DNA of 64,000 nucleotides from assembly GCA_023375785.1 (NCBI GenBank), contig SZWC01000509.1:1-64000 (forward strand). The letters run 5' to 3'. Below are positions 17,706-29,164 of the stretch, in pieces (position 1 is the first letter of the stretch; every line of letters begins with the position of its first letter). The translations under genes were made by a program, and so were the position numbers. The notes under the pieces are model-generated. The model ran no database searches and was not told the origin of the DNA. It worked only from the letters and a program-made list of their open reading frames with translations. The stretch comes from Penium margaritaceum. Lineage: Eukaryota > Streptophyta > Zygnematophyceae > Desmidiales > Peniaceae.

Positions 17706-18214
17706 AGTCGTCTGCTGTCAATCGTCTGTCGTCTGTCTTCTTTCGTCAGTCGTATGTCATCTGTTGTCTTTCATCGGTCATCAGTCGTCTGTCTTCAGTC
17801 ATCATTCATCTGTCGTCTGTCGTCTGTTGTCTGTCATCTGTCGTCCGTTGTCTGTAGTCTGTCGTTTGTCATCTGTCGTCTGTCGTCCATTGTCTGTCGT
17901 CTGTCATCTGTCATTTTTCATCAGGCATCTGTCGTCTGTTGTATTTTATCAGTCATCTTTCTTCAGTCTTCTGTCTTCAGTTGTCTGTCTTCTGTCGTCT
18001 GTCGTCTGTCACCTGTCATCTTTTGTCCGTCGTCTGTCGTCTGTCGTCTGTCTTCTGTCATCTGTCATCTGTCGTCTTTCGTCAGTCGTCAGTCATCTGT
18101 CGTCTGTCGTCAGTCATCTGTCGTCTGTCTTCAGTCGTCAGTCATGTGTCGTCTGTCGTCCGTCGTCAGTCATCTGTCGTCTTTCGTCCATTTCCTGCCA
18201 TCTGTCGTCTGTCG
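17706..18214. repeat. (TCGTCTG)n heptamer array
   Basis: About 70 heptamers of TCGTCTG, TCATCTG and TCTTCTG follow the TCATCTC block in the same register class. Open frames reading Ser-Val-Val-Cys-Arg-Leu-Ser here are repeat by-products. Confidence 0.92.
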
Positions 18215-20329
18215 TTAACTGGCAGCGCAAGTAGCAGCAAGCAGCGGCACAAGAAGCAACAAGAAGCAACGTAAGCAGCGGCACAAACAATGGTGCAAGT
18301 AGCGGCATCGGCATGAATAGGGGGGTGAGCAATGGTCTTGATTACTCACAGAGGCTACAGAGGGAGTGTGAGGAACGTTGATGCACCAACGGCCACGAAG
18401 GAAGGTAGAACGGGAGAGGACCGGAGCACTCGTAACCGCCAGCTTTTGTCCTTCACGTCGCCCCAAACATTGTTTTTGTTTCACCTGCGTAACTGTTTTC
18501 TGTCGCGTCCTTATCTTTGTCGAATGCAGTTCTGCTTTTGTTGCCTTTGTCTTTTCTCACTGAACACGCTTTTTGCATCCATTTTCATGGCCTAATTTTC
18601 TATTTTGTTTATAACAATTTTTTGTTTTCTCACCCCTGTACCTCAACAACTCCTTTGCAGATAAGGCGACCACCCCACATCGACTCCGCAGACGGCCAGA
18701 AGGTCTTGAACAGTTTTTGGGTTACGAAATATCCCTATTGTTTTCTGTTCGACATCCACTTTTAAAAAGACTCTCTCCCCTATTTTCCGTACCACCTTGT
18801 CCACCTCTGGGAGCTCGACCAAAATGCGAGACTCACCCCTTCAGTGGACAAGGTGCCAGAAGATGTACACACATCCAAAGCAAGTATACAATATAGATCC
18901 TAACATGCAAGGGCAAATCCCACTTGGCGGATGTGCGAGGAGCAAGAATTGATGGCACTCCATTTGTAGTTCCTTTCAAAACCCATGAGACCCATGCTGA
19001 TGGCCCCGGCAGGGGCAGAAAGCAAGCAACGTGGAGGGTCCTCCTCGATCCACCTTGATGTGGATCGAGCATGACCGCCGATCGAGAGTGAGGTCAATCT
19101 CGACCTTTCGCTCTATCCAACGCGACGATGGACTCTTCAAGAACGAAGTAAAAAAGGCTCTCGAAGACAAAATCAAAACAGACTAGAGTCACTTCTACAA
19201 GAACCATTTTCACCCCGAGGACTGGATTCAAGCAATACATTGTTACATACGTAATTACACATAAATTGTGATTAGGCTATGTCTAAAATATATTTTGAAT
19301 CAATATCTTCTGTTGGAAAAAGGTTATAACCTTATTTATCTTCCTTTTTTATAACAAAGTACAACCAAGACCGTTATCATTTCTTCTTCCATCTACCTTA
19401 ATAGAGAATGAGATTGAAAAAAAATAGTTTCATTTACAAAGAAAATCTTTATTCCTTATTCTCAAATTCTTTTTATTTATCTTTATCATCTATACTTGTC
19501 GTACTTCGTAACCCATGCACGCCATGTGTGCAGCTTTGCACCCTTGTTTCTTCAATGTTTTTACCAGGGAGAGGAAGGGGGAGGATTAGAAGGCTAACTG
19601 TGCACCAAAAAAACATACGAGTGGAATCTCGAGGGAATTCACATTGGTAAGGGAAAAACAAAGAAGTTATAAATAAGAAACAAATGACATAGACATAGAC
19701 ATATATATATATCTATTTATCTATATATCTATTTATACACTTATAGAAATACGTACACATATTAATACGTTTATATACGTGTAGATAATGAAATACACTA
19801 TCTTTCCTCTTTATTCTCAAATATGCACCATCAATGTCTTCATACATCACATCCAACCAACAAACTACACAAGTAATCTTCATTCATGTTTCACAATAGA
19901 TGAATGAATAATAACCCATTCAAAACCTTCACAGATATCATCACAAAAATAACATTCCACGCGTATTCTCTCATAATATATCCAAATTCATTCTTTTTCT
20001 ATTGTTGTTTTTATGTTACCGTCAGTTTCATTTATATGTGTATATGGTTCATGAATACTATGTAACCCGTTGCACAAGTATTGTGCAACATTTCCCACTT
20101 GTTTTTATTCTGATATATTATCATCTTGTTCGGGGAATTGACCCTGTCCACAGATTTCTTGATACAATTGAGATATCCAGGTGTCACAGAATATTGACAC
20201 CATATGCAGTTTTGGATATTTTTTGCACTACGTTAATGCAATGTCTGGCGGGCATGCAAAAAACACGCTATATAAAACAAAGGCATTTGGACGCCACATG
20301 GCATCCAGCGTCAACATGTTGACATCGTC
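18215..20329. other. unassigned region, no gene supported
   Basis: Right of the heptamers there is a short GCAGCGGCACAAGAAGCAAC-like degenerate repeat (18224-18312). The sequence then looks single-copy and becomes AT-rich after 19200. An ATATATCTATTTATCTATAT tract lies near 19690-19760. A TATCGAGC/GATCGAG-rich patch lies near 19030-19110. The longest frames are under 90 codons and show no domain I recognise. Confidence 0.5.
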
Positions 20330-20600
20330 AGACTTCAAAGGTTTGCGAGCGGTTTGAACATGGGGTCCAAAGCACCCCATGCTTTGAAAGGGAATCTTGG
20401 GCCCTGCGGTAGTGGGGCCTAGCAGGAAGCCATACAAAAATAAGACCCTAAAATGCGACGTATAATTTGGGATAGGGTTCAAAACGTTTTTCATGTGAAG
20501 AGGCATGTTTGCATGTAGTTTGAAAAAATCCAAAGAATTTGTGTCTGATAGGTAAAAAACATAAGAATAAAAAAGAAACAATCGCTTGATCAATTGGTTG
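20330..20600 (+). repeat. left arm of a diverged inverted-repeat pair
   Basis: CCCATGCTTTGAAAGGGAAT, GGGCC..GGTAGTGGGGCC, and GGGATAGGGTTCAAAAC occur here in the same order as on the minus strand of 21280-21460 (CCCATGCGTTGAAAAGGAAT, GGGCC..TATCGCGGGGCC, TTTTGAATAGGGTT). Similarity is perhaps two-thirds by eye. No coding signal is seen in the 0.7 kb between the arms. Confidence 0.6.
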
Positions 20601-21276
20601 GCTGTGTTTACTACGCTCGACCGATCCAGCAATCGGTGAGGGTCGCATGATCCTCCTTGCTTCACTCGATCGGTGATTCATGTCGCTGATCGGAAATGAC
20701 CATGGCGTTGACATAGCATTTATTTTCTTTAGCATTTTATATAAATTTGATTTAATATTTAACTCGTAGATATCCTGGCTTTATGTTGATGCTTGCATAG
20801 ACATGTCAGCTTATATGCCACAACATCCTTTTTAAAAATCTCCAAGGGAGGCTCGTTTTGAACACAAAACCAAGTTAAAACTATTGAGTTACCGTACTAA
20901 TACATGAAAGGTGGTATACATTCTCTTTGAGCATAACCACCCTTCTACCCATTTCGTGAGGGGGCCAGTGACGGCCTACCCGGCGCTTGAAAAATAGGAC
21001 CCCCACCCAACGGCCTAAAAAAGTAGACTCCCCACTTGCTTCACCATGCTGGACTAGCAGCATGCGCCGCTGATCGAGCAAAGCGAGGAGGGGCATGTCA
21101 ACCCCCTTCGTGAAACTCGCTCCCACGTGAGAATCGCAAGGGAGTGAGTATTTTTTTTTCTACATGCAAATGCTAGGGTTTTCTATGTTTTGCACAGATG
21201 GAGCCTGCTCCAAACATAACACCTTGCATTATACTAGGATTTGCATGTAAAAAAGGGGGGTTATTGCTCCCTGGTG

Positions 21277-21573
21277 ATCGAGCAAAAACTTCCTTCTTTC
21301 TTACCTTTCTACAGACAAACCCCCGAGTTAACTTTGCAAACCCTATTCAAAACCGGCACCAAATCACATTTGGGGTTTTAGGATTTTGGTCTTGCATGCA
21401 CTCCTACTCGGCCCCGCGATAGCGAGGCCCAACATATTCCTTTTCAACGCATGGGAATTCTGAGACTCCCCCATGCAAATCACATGCAACCCCAACCCCC
21501 CCCCTCCCCCCGAAGAATCACAACCCCTTTGAAAGAGGGATTTGTGGATGTTGAAAAATTTGTCAATATCAGC
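21277..21573. repeat. right inverted-repeat arm, first copy of a 298-base duplication
   Basis: This stretch, from ATCGAGCAAAAACTTCC to GTCAATATCAGC, is repeated almost base for base right after a single N at 21574. It holds the right arm of the inverted repeat paired with 20330-20600. Confidence 0.8.
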
Positions 21574-21574
21574 N

Positions 21575-21873
21575 ATCGAGCAAAAACTTCCTTCTTTCTT
21601 ACCTTTCTACAGACAAACCCCCGAGTTAACTTTGCAAACCCTATTCAAAACCGGCACCAAATCACATTTGGGGTTTTAGGATTTTGGTCTTGCATGCACT
21701 CCTACTCGGCCCCGCGATAGCGAGGCCCAACATATTCCTTTTCAACGCATGGGAATTCTGAGACTCCCCCATGCAAATCACATGCAACCCCAACCCCCCC
21801 CCCTCCCCCCGAAGAATCACAACCCCTTTGAAAGAGGGATTTGTGGATGTTGAAAAATTTGTCAATATCAGCA
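21575..21873. other. second copy after a one-base gap, probable assembly duplicate
   Basis: Repeats 21277-21573 with differences I can see only in a C run. A single N marks a contig join, so this is most simply an unmerged overlap rather than a real tandem repeat. Confidence 0.75.
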
Positions 21874-22241
21874 TGATGACGGTATGTTGCATGCAGCGTC
21901 GGCATGCTACATTTTCTCCCTATTCATGGATAAAATGTCACTATTCTCAAAACAACAGGTAGGGGAGTCTTAAAATCCTTGGTACTTGGGGAAGTGTTAC
22001 GTTTTTTTGCATTATTGCCGGGTAGGGCATGCACGCATTCAAATTTTGCGTGTAAACCCACAAAATGTTATGGGTAAACCCTACACTTATCGATGATTTG
22101 TTTACGGTTTTTGGATTTTTCCCTAACTAGACTCGTGGTATTTTTGTTTGATTTTCCTTTGCTTCAAATTGGTGTGTTTGAAACTCCCTTGTTCTGTCAT
22201 GTATCCACAAAACTGTTGCACCTCTGTCCATGCTCTGTGAA
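21874..22241. other. spacer, no gene seen
   Basis: About 370 bases between the contig-join repeat and the left target duplication of copia A. No feature is recognised. Confidence 0.5.
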
Positions 22242-22492
22242 CAAACTGTCAATGCACCGGATAGCAACTATCTAGAAAACGGATCCCGACATGGGAGGCC
22301 GCCAACCGCTCTTGGTATTGCAACCAAGATAACATATCACCCTCGAACGAGGGATCCACACTTTAGGTTCGTTTGGTTTGCAACCTCACGAAGTCCACAT
22401 GTTGGTCTTCCTTTGGCGTGTCTACCTTTGGTTGGACACTCTGTGAGGAGTCTCAAAGGCAAGAACTGTAAATGGATGCATGCAAGGTACAT

Positions 22493-22502
22493 GCTTTTAT
22501 AC
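22493..22502 (-). promoter_or_regulatory. TATA-like box in the copia A LTR
   Basis: GTATAAAAGC on the minus strand. The other LTR has the same box at the matching position near 27876-27885. It lies mid-LTR, as expected for a U3 promoter, but this is inferred only from the match to the TATA consensus. Confidence 0.45.
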
Positions 22503-22679
22503 TTGCAGAGCTTTGTTAAAGCTTCTGCTTGTAGTGGCTCCACTAGAGCCAACCTCAACCTACAGTCCTCATTGGCGCATCCTTAGACCGCCAAGTGTCA
22601 TCCTCAAGCCAGGCTCTAGTAAGCTTCCTAGAAGCTTCCTGTCCCAGTTTTGGCCACAAAGAAAATCATGGCCGTCACA

Positions 22680-22740
22680 GGGTTTGAAACCGCGACCTCT
22701 CGTTTGAGATTCCGGTGCCTATTCAACCATGCCAAAAAGG
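22680..22740 (-). other. tRNA-like module in the copia A LTR
   Basis: On the minus strand the two LTRs carry TGGCATGGTTGAA and, about 40 bases on, GGTTTCAAACC (this copy) or GGGTTCAAACC (near 28060-28125). These resemble the A and B boxes of tRNA genes and tRNA-derived SINEs. Stems do not fold cleanly, so it is not called a tRNA gene. Confidence 0.35.
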
Positions 22741-23080
22741 TATGGTTCCTATGATGAGCCACTGGGCACATACCCATTATGGGCAGTGCATTCCTGGCCC
22801 ATCTCAGAATAGACCAAGGGGACGTACTCCACAGAGCAGTGCATGCCTTGTCTTTATGTGTAGCTAGCCAGCTAGGCAGTGGACAAGGTGCATACTATTT
22901 CAACAAATCTCTCCCTTGCACCTCTGTCCATCTGGCGCTTACTGGACTCCATCAATGCCTTGGGGCTCACCCTTCCTCTGCCGCACTCTTCATGCCGAAT
23001 CCACGAATGCCTGCAAAGTGCAAGTCGCTCTCGAGCGGCTTGGTCATGGAGTCAGCAAGCATGCTCTTTGTTCCGTAGTA

Positions 23081-24530
23081 CTACAAGTCCACCACGTTCT
23101 TTATGACCAGGTCACGTGAATAGTGGTAATGTATGTCGATGTGCTTCGTTCGTCGGAAGATGATCTCGTCTTCAGCCATTGAGATGGCACTCATGTTGTC
23201 TACGTGTACGACCGTGGTGTCCTTCTGTGGTACTGTCATTTCATCAACCAGGTTGCATAGCCATTGAGTTTCCTTGCACTCCTCAGACAAAGCAATACAC
23301 TATGCCTCAGCCGTGGACACAGAAACACAATCCTACTTCCTGCTGGCCCATGAGATGGCAGCGCCATTCAAGATGTACACGTATCCAGAGGTGGATTTCC
23401 TGTCGTCGAGATTTCCTCCCTAGTCAGCGTCGGTGTAGCACTTCAAGCGAAGGGGGTCCATTCCTTCTTGGCCTCCAAGGACGAGGCCCATGTGACGTGT
23501 CTTTTGCGGGTAGCGCAAGATGCGCTTGACTGCCTGCCAATGTTGTGGCTCAGGGTTGGCCACGAATCTTCTCACTTGTCCCACAGCAAAGTAGATTTCC
23601 GGACGAGTCCCTGCCATGGCATACATGATGCTACCCACGGCGGAATGGTAGGGGATGTCTTGCATCTCCCTTTGTTTTGCTTCGTTGCTTGGTGACATGG
23701 ATGCCTTCACCTTTGTGTCGGTCGTCATTGGGGTGCTGACAGGTGTGCAGTCTTCCATGTGGTAGCGCTTCAGTACCTCACTGATGTATTTGGTTTGGTT
23801 GAGTTCATTGGTGCCTGCTACTCGGTTGCGGTGGATGGCAATCCCAAGGCAGTACTCGAGAGGACCCATGTCCTTCATCTTGAACCTTTTGCTGAGGTCA
23901 GACTTTAGCTCATCCAGCAGCTTGACCGAAGACGCAGATGATCAGATCATCCACGTACAATGCAACCAACATGAGCCCTCTCCCATCATCGTGCACGTAC
24001 ATGCTTGGGTCATTCTGGCAATGCGCGAAGGAGAGGCCGGTCATGAAACCGTCCATCTCTTTGTACCACATCCTTGGGGCATGTTTCAGCCCGTAGAGCG
24101 CTTTCACCAACTTGCACACCTTGCCCTTGGCAGCTTCGACCCCTTCGGGCACCTCCACCAGCACTTCCTTGTCAAGCTTCCCATAAAAGAAAGCTGTCCT
24201 CATGTCCATCTGGTGTATCTCCAGGTTCTTTGCGACTGCAATACCGAGGAGAGAGCAGATAGAGGCAAAGGTCACGACGGGCGCAAACGTCTCATCGTAC
24301 TCAGAGCTCGGGCGTTGAGAGAACCCCTTAGCCACTACCCTTGCCTTGAACTTGTCGATGCTGCCGTCTTGCTTCTTCTTCACTTGGAGGACCCACTTGG
24401 ATCCCACCACGTGGGCCTTGTCGGGTCTATCCACCAGCACCCACGTGCCATTCTCGGCAATGGATGCGAGCTCGCTGTCGACTGCCTCCTTCCACTTGAC
24501 CGCATCTGGGCCATTCATCGCCTCCACCAC
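23081..24530 (-). pseudogene. copia A reverse transcriptase-RNase H region
   Basis: Shows the copia RT blocks KWVLQVKKKQDG, ARVVAKGFSQ, EIHQMDMRTAFFYG, VCKLVKALYGLKHAPRMWY and the active-site block LVALYVDDLI, then DMGPLEYCLGI, YHSAVGSIMYAMAGTRPE and RNase H. These would copy element RNA to DNA. The coding is interrupted. Confidence 0.88.
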
Positions 24531-26239
24531 TATGGATGGCTCTCCCTGAGCCAGCTAAGGCCAGTCCAATCGTCCTCATATCGCAAAGGTGCTCTCTTTG
24601 GTCGCAAACTGCGCCGGGGTAGTGGTGCGGCTTCTTGCTTTGGTGCTGGTGCTTCCACAAGTGGTGGTTTGTCGTCGTCGTCGTCAGAAGAGTCGTCAGA
24701 CTCCAAGTCAGACTCGGAAGCCCCGGACGCCTCAGTATCCGCGTCCATGTCAGATGCTGCATCATCCTCCACAGTTGCTCTCCCATTCCCACCACCTGCT
24801 GGCAAAGCGAGCCAGTTGTCGGGTGCTTGTTCTCCGGACTCAAGCAACACTATCCACACTCCCGCTTTGGGAGCGAGGATCGGGTCCAGTAGCTCTCCCT
24901 TTCCAAGGGTGCGTTCGTCAAATACGACATTGCGGCTCCTCACAAGCTTGCCTGTTGCCTGGTCCCAAAGCCGATAGGCTTTGTGTGATGTGTCATACCC
25001 AACCATGACGCACTTCCTGGAACGTGCATCCAGCTTGCCTCCACCTTCTCCCGACTGGATCTTAACCCATGCAGTTAACCCAAACACCTTCAGATGAGAT
25101 GCGTTAGGTTTCTTTCCCGACCATGCTTCCTATGGGGTCTTCAGCTGCTTTTCCTGCTCCTCTCCACGCTTCTGCAAGGCGGTCGCTGGTGTGAGGTTCA
25201 AGAGGTAGCAAGCCGTTGTTGCTGCTTCAGCCCAAAAACGAGGTGGGAGCTTGGCGTCAAAGAGCATGCTTCGCAACATGCCGAGCCGGTTTTGATTCGT
25301 CCTCTCGGCAACGCCGTTGCTTTGGGGGTTGTATGGGGTGTTTTGCTCGTGGCAGATGCCATGATGCTTGAGCCAAGGCTCGCATGCCTCGTACTCACCC
25401 TTGTTGTTGCTTCAGAGCGTCTTCACCTTCTTGGATGTTTGCCGCTCCACCATGGCGACGAACTCGAGGAGCTTCTCCTTGACCTCTCCCTTTGTTTTGA
25501 GGAAGTAGATCCACAACTTGCGGCTGTGGTCGTCAATGAAGGTCAGGAAGTACTTGCTTCCTCTGTTCGACAGTGTGCGGAAGGGTCCACACACGTCACT
25601 GTGTATCAGTTCCAAGACGTGCTCCGCTCGTTGACCTCCTCTCCCAAACGGCTTCTTCTTTGCCTTCACTTGGAGGCATGGTTCACACAGTGCACACCCT
25701 CCGCCATGGTTCATGGTGCACCCTTCCATTCCGCGGACTACCTCTTGCTCCTGCATCTTCTGCAGCATGCTGTTGGCCACGTGGCCAAATTGCCGGTTCC
25801 ACAGCTCCACGTCAGTGTTCTTGGTTGATGTGGTGGCCGCAGCGGTCGCCAACGGTGCATCCTTGGGCTCCGGTGCCACTGTCTTGGTGGCACATGCGAG
25901 TCCCTCATCCGACGCCTTGGTGACTTTGGTTTGAAGCATGTAGAGGCCGTCGACTCTTGGAACTTGAAGTATGAGGTCGTCTTTGGTGTACAAAATCTGG
26001 ATGTCCTCATTTTTTAGGGCCACCGCTTCCTTGTTGGTGAACACCACTGTCATGTTGTTGTCGGTGATTTGTGACACGGACAGCAAGTTGGTTGCGAAGG
26101 AGGGCATGTACACCACCTCTTGAAGGTTGACCGCCTTCTCCGCACCATTCACATTGAACGTGATCACCTTGTCTCCTTCGTCCATTGCTTGGACGACGCC
26201 GCCATTTGCACACTTGATGTGCATGACAGATTCGGCCAT
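24530..26239 (-). pseudogene. copia A protease-integrase region
   Basis: Contains the pre-integrase zinc-binding block (ELWNRQFGHV ... CALCEPCLQVKAKKKPF, near 25680-25830) and the integrase core start (ELIHSDVCGPFRTLSNRGSK, YFLTFIDDHSRKLWIYFLK, near 25480-25620). It ends in the acidic tail and the LRPKRAPLRYEDDW block typical of the copia integrase C-terminus. The integrase would insert the cDNA copy. The frame is interrupted. Confidence 0.88.
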
Positions 26240-26605
26240 GGAGACAAATCCACCCTTCTCTTTTCATGAGTGGTGGTTGGTGCCCGAGTGAAGGGGAAAT
26301 TCCCCGGGCCTAAGGATCGCTGTGCCCTTCATGGGCAGCCCCCTAGCCATCATATTGGTGAGCTCCTTCTTCTCCTTTCCACCTTTGTTTCCGCCTTCTT
26401 TTTTGGGACTACGGCAGTCCCTAGCCCAGTGCCCAGCCTTGCCTTAGTTGTGACAGTTGATGGGCTTCTTGGAACTCTTCGCGCCACCATTGCCTTTCCC
26501 TCCACTGCCACCGCTTCCGCTGTTGCCTTGACTGGAGCGAGAGCTTGCACCATGTCCACCGAAGCAAGAGGCATAGGCTGAGATGTTTGCCTCACTGCCA
26601 CTGCG

Positions 26606-27196
26606 TCACATGGACTCGTTGCGGACGTGTTTGGCGACAGCCTCGTACGTCAGATCCGCCTCCTTCCAACTGCCAAATACGATGATCAAGGACCCCCAAC
26701 TTTCCGGCAGCGCCATTAGAAGGATCATGACACGCATGTTGGAGTCGAGCTTCCATTCCATTTGCTGGCCCTCTTGCAGCACGTTGTCGAACGATTGCAA
26801 AAATGCGGGTATCCATTCTCCTTCGCTCACCCTCATCCACATCAACCGTTGGAAGATGAAGAGTCGGTTTGCTAGGGCGTTCGATTGATGCACACGTGAG
26901 AGCTTTGCGTAGGCCTCGGCAGCCAAAGTGCATCCTGTGATGTGGGAGTGTTGAGTCTCGTTGATGGACGTCACAAGTATGGCGAGAGCCATGTTATTCT
27001 TCATCGTCCATGCCGCAAGGTCAGCCGCATGCATCGTCGCCGTCGCATTCGCAGGTACTGTATTGGTCCCCTTTAGGATGTCAAGGTAGCGGAGCACGTT
27101 CATGACAATCTCAAACTGCCATTTCCACAAGGGAAATCCTGTCCCCGTGAATTTGGACATACCCGCCTCAAGGCGGGCATGAGTCGGATCCGCCAT
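26606..27196 (-). pseudogene. copia A gag region
   Basis: A 196-codon frame starting MADPTHARLEAGMSKFTGTG, with the FPLWKWQFEI and MALPESWGSL blocks typical of plant copia gag (UBN2 / gag_2 type). This protein would form the virus-like particle. A CCHC knuckle region follows at about 26400-26470 (GKAGHWARDC). Compare copia D gag at 41900, which shares WGSLI/WGPLI and the same spacing. It is part of a broken element. Confidence 0.85.
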
Positions 27197-27629
27197 TTCC
27201 TGCGGTTGCTCGTCTTCTCTCCTTCGCTCCTACTCTGCTTCGTTGAGGCCGATGAGGCTGATGAGGCTGCTGACTGCGACGGTTGTCAAAGGTGCAGTTG
27301 GTTCCGTTGCATACCCCTCCCGCCGATGATCGCCTAAGGTGATGGTGCTGTCGTGAGAGAACGGACTCGGGATCGTACCACCTTCTAAAAAGGGGTAGAG
27401 CTTAATCCCGTTGGGGCTCGAGGGTCTTGTCCAACATGGACAGAGCTGTTCCTCATCCCCTAGTCCACCACGTGCGTGCACCCTACCTGAAGAAGCCAAT
27501 GGAGCCGATGGAGCAGATTGGAGCCGTCCGATCTTCGTGTACCTGTTGTACCTGTGCGCCCTGCAAGACCATGCGCTAGTCGGTCTTGGAAGCGTGCTTT
27601 AGAACCAGAAGTGTGGGACCATAACCCTT

Positions 27630-28288
27630 TGTCAATGCGCCGGATAGCAACGGTCTAGAAAACGGGTCACGACATGGGAGGCCGCCAACCGCTCTTGGTA
27701 TTGCAACCAAGATAACATATCACCCTCGAACGAGGGATCCACACTTTAGGTTCGTTTGGTTTGCAACCTCACGAAGTCCGCATGTTGGTCTTCCTTTGGC
27801 GTGTCTACCTTTGGTTGGACACTCTGTGAGGAGTCTCAAAGGCAAGAACTATAAATGGATGCATACAAGGTACAGGCTTTTATACTTGCAGAGCTTTGCT
27901 AAAGCTTCTGCTTGTAGTAGCTCCACTGGAGCCAACCTCAACCTACAGTCCTACTTGGCGCATCCTTAGACCGCCAAGTGTCATCCTCAAGCCAGGCTCT
28001 AGTAAGCTTCCAAGAAGCTTCCTGTCCTTGTTTTGGCCACAATGAAAGTTGTGGCTGACGAGAGGTTTGAACCCGCAACCTCTCGTTTGAGACTCCGGTG
28101 CCTGTTCAACCATGCCAAAAAGGTATGGTTCCTATGATGAGCCACTGGGGACATACCCATTATGGGCAGTGCATTCCTGGCCCATCTCAGAACAGACCAA
28201 GGGGACGTACTCCACAGAGCAGTGCATGTCTTTTCTGTATGTTTAGCTAGCCAGCTAGGCAGTGGACAAGGTGCATACTATTTCAACA
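27630..28288 (-). repeat. 5' LTR of copia A
   Basis: 659 bases, with the same TG...CA ends as 22247-22905. On the minus strand it is followed by AAGGGTTATGGTCCCAC, a block shared with copia D and the likely primer site, although it is not the usual TGGTATCAGAGC. Confidence 0.92.
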
Positions 28289-28293
28289 CAAAC

Positions 28294-29120
28294 AACATGC
28301 GCACCACTCCACGCACTCATACTTTCAAAATTTGAGCTCCATACTTTGAAGTTCCATCAATGAAAAACAAGACACCAGTGATATCCCAGATTTGAGACTG
28401 TCGCTATTTTTCATTTTTTCCTTGTGTCAAATGCTTCCTCTCTACTTTGTCTTTCTCCCAGATACCCCCACCTTCACCACACTTCGTCTGCATGCTTTCT
28501 CATTTTTGGCTCTACCTTTCATGTAGTCCATGTTATCCATGCTTGCCCTAAGTGAAATGGTTAGATTCCATATGCAAGTGTGGCAGCTGAATAACAATGT
28601 TGATCTATGATCAACGACAAAGGCAAATGAAGCCCAACCATTGCAAAACAGATTCTCTGGTTCATTAGAGATTTTGGAGCAGCCTCCAACAACCTTTAAA
28701 AGATTTTTCTTTGATTTCTTGACAATGGCCTGGCTGTGGGCTATCCAATCATGCGAGGCAAAAACCACTGACCATCGCCAAGGAAGGATATGGCTATCAA
28801 AATTAGTGGAAAATGTAGGGGATGCCTGTTCTATGTGAGGCATGTGTAACCTGTGGTGGCATGCACATCGTCTATTTGGAGGTTGAAAAATAGAGTGAAA
28901 ACAGCTAAAAGTGGCTGTCTTTTGTGAAAACATCATAAAACATACACCACATTCCAGCAATCCAACCGCGACACAAAGATATGTGCCACGCAAAATAACT
29001 CATGGAATACCAAGCTCATCCTATGATGTTGTACTTGGTTTGTATCACAATTTGTATTACAAATAATTGCAAGCAAGTGACTTTCGGACGGCATCATAAG
29101 TGGCGAATTTTGCGTTTCCC
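28294..29120. other. unassigned flank of copia A and B
   Basis: About 830 bases with no recognised repeat. A 183-codon open frame on the minus strand (28442-28993) is the longest non-repeat frame nearby. It has Cys/His/Phe-rich composition, no family I know, and no neighbouring gene features, so I do not call it. Confidence 0.4.
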
Positions 29121-29164
29121 CACATTGTGCTTCCATGGTATAACAAAGCAAGCACAGTTCATTT

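Larger units (their letters stand above)
22247..22905 (-). repeat. 3' LTR of copia A
   Basis: 659 bases, TGTTGAAATAG...TGACA on the minus strand. A purine tract GCAAGGGAGAGATT precedes it on the minus strand (22906-22919), as expected for plus-strand priming. Confidence 0.92.
22247..28288 (-). mobile_element. Ty1-copia element A, broken, both LTRs present
   Basis: A 6.04-kb LTR retrotransposon on the minus strand with two 659-base LTRs and a perfect 5-base target duplication CAAAC (22242-22246 and 28289-28293). The internal order along the minus strand is gag, CCHC knuckle, protease region, integrase, reverse transcriptase, RNase H, which is the copia order. The LTRs differ at roughly 6% of positions by eye, so the insertion is old. 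The coding region is interrupted in several places, perhaps around ten, so it is a fossil. LTR ends and the sequence after the 5' LTR resemble copia D, so A and D belong to one lineage. Confidence 0.93.

Noticed and set aside
16810-18214. Telomere-like heptamers
   Set aside because: The units GAGATGA and TCGTCTG are not related to the plant telomere TTTAGGG beyond their length.
16731-18274. Frames of 110-180 codons reading HLSSLIS or VVCRLSS repeats
   Set aside because: By-products of heptamer arrays, which read three frames in turn with few stops.
16620-20900. TACCGTACT words at 16621 and 20890 as ends of a further pogo-like element
   Set aside because: They are in the same orientation, not inverted, and no transposase remnant or partner end is seen.
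22680-22740. A tRNA gene in the copia A LTR
   Set aside because: A- and B-box-like words are present, but acceptor, anticodon and T stems do not pair properly.
28442-28993. A 183-codon minus-strand frame as a host gene
   Set aside because: No domain, no clear start context and no introns or partners. It lies between decayed elements.
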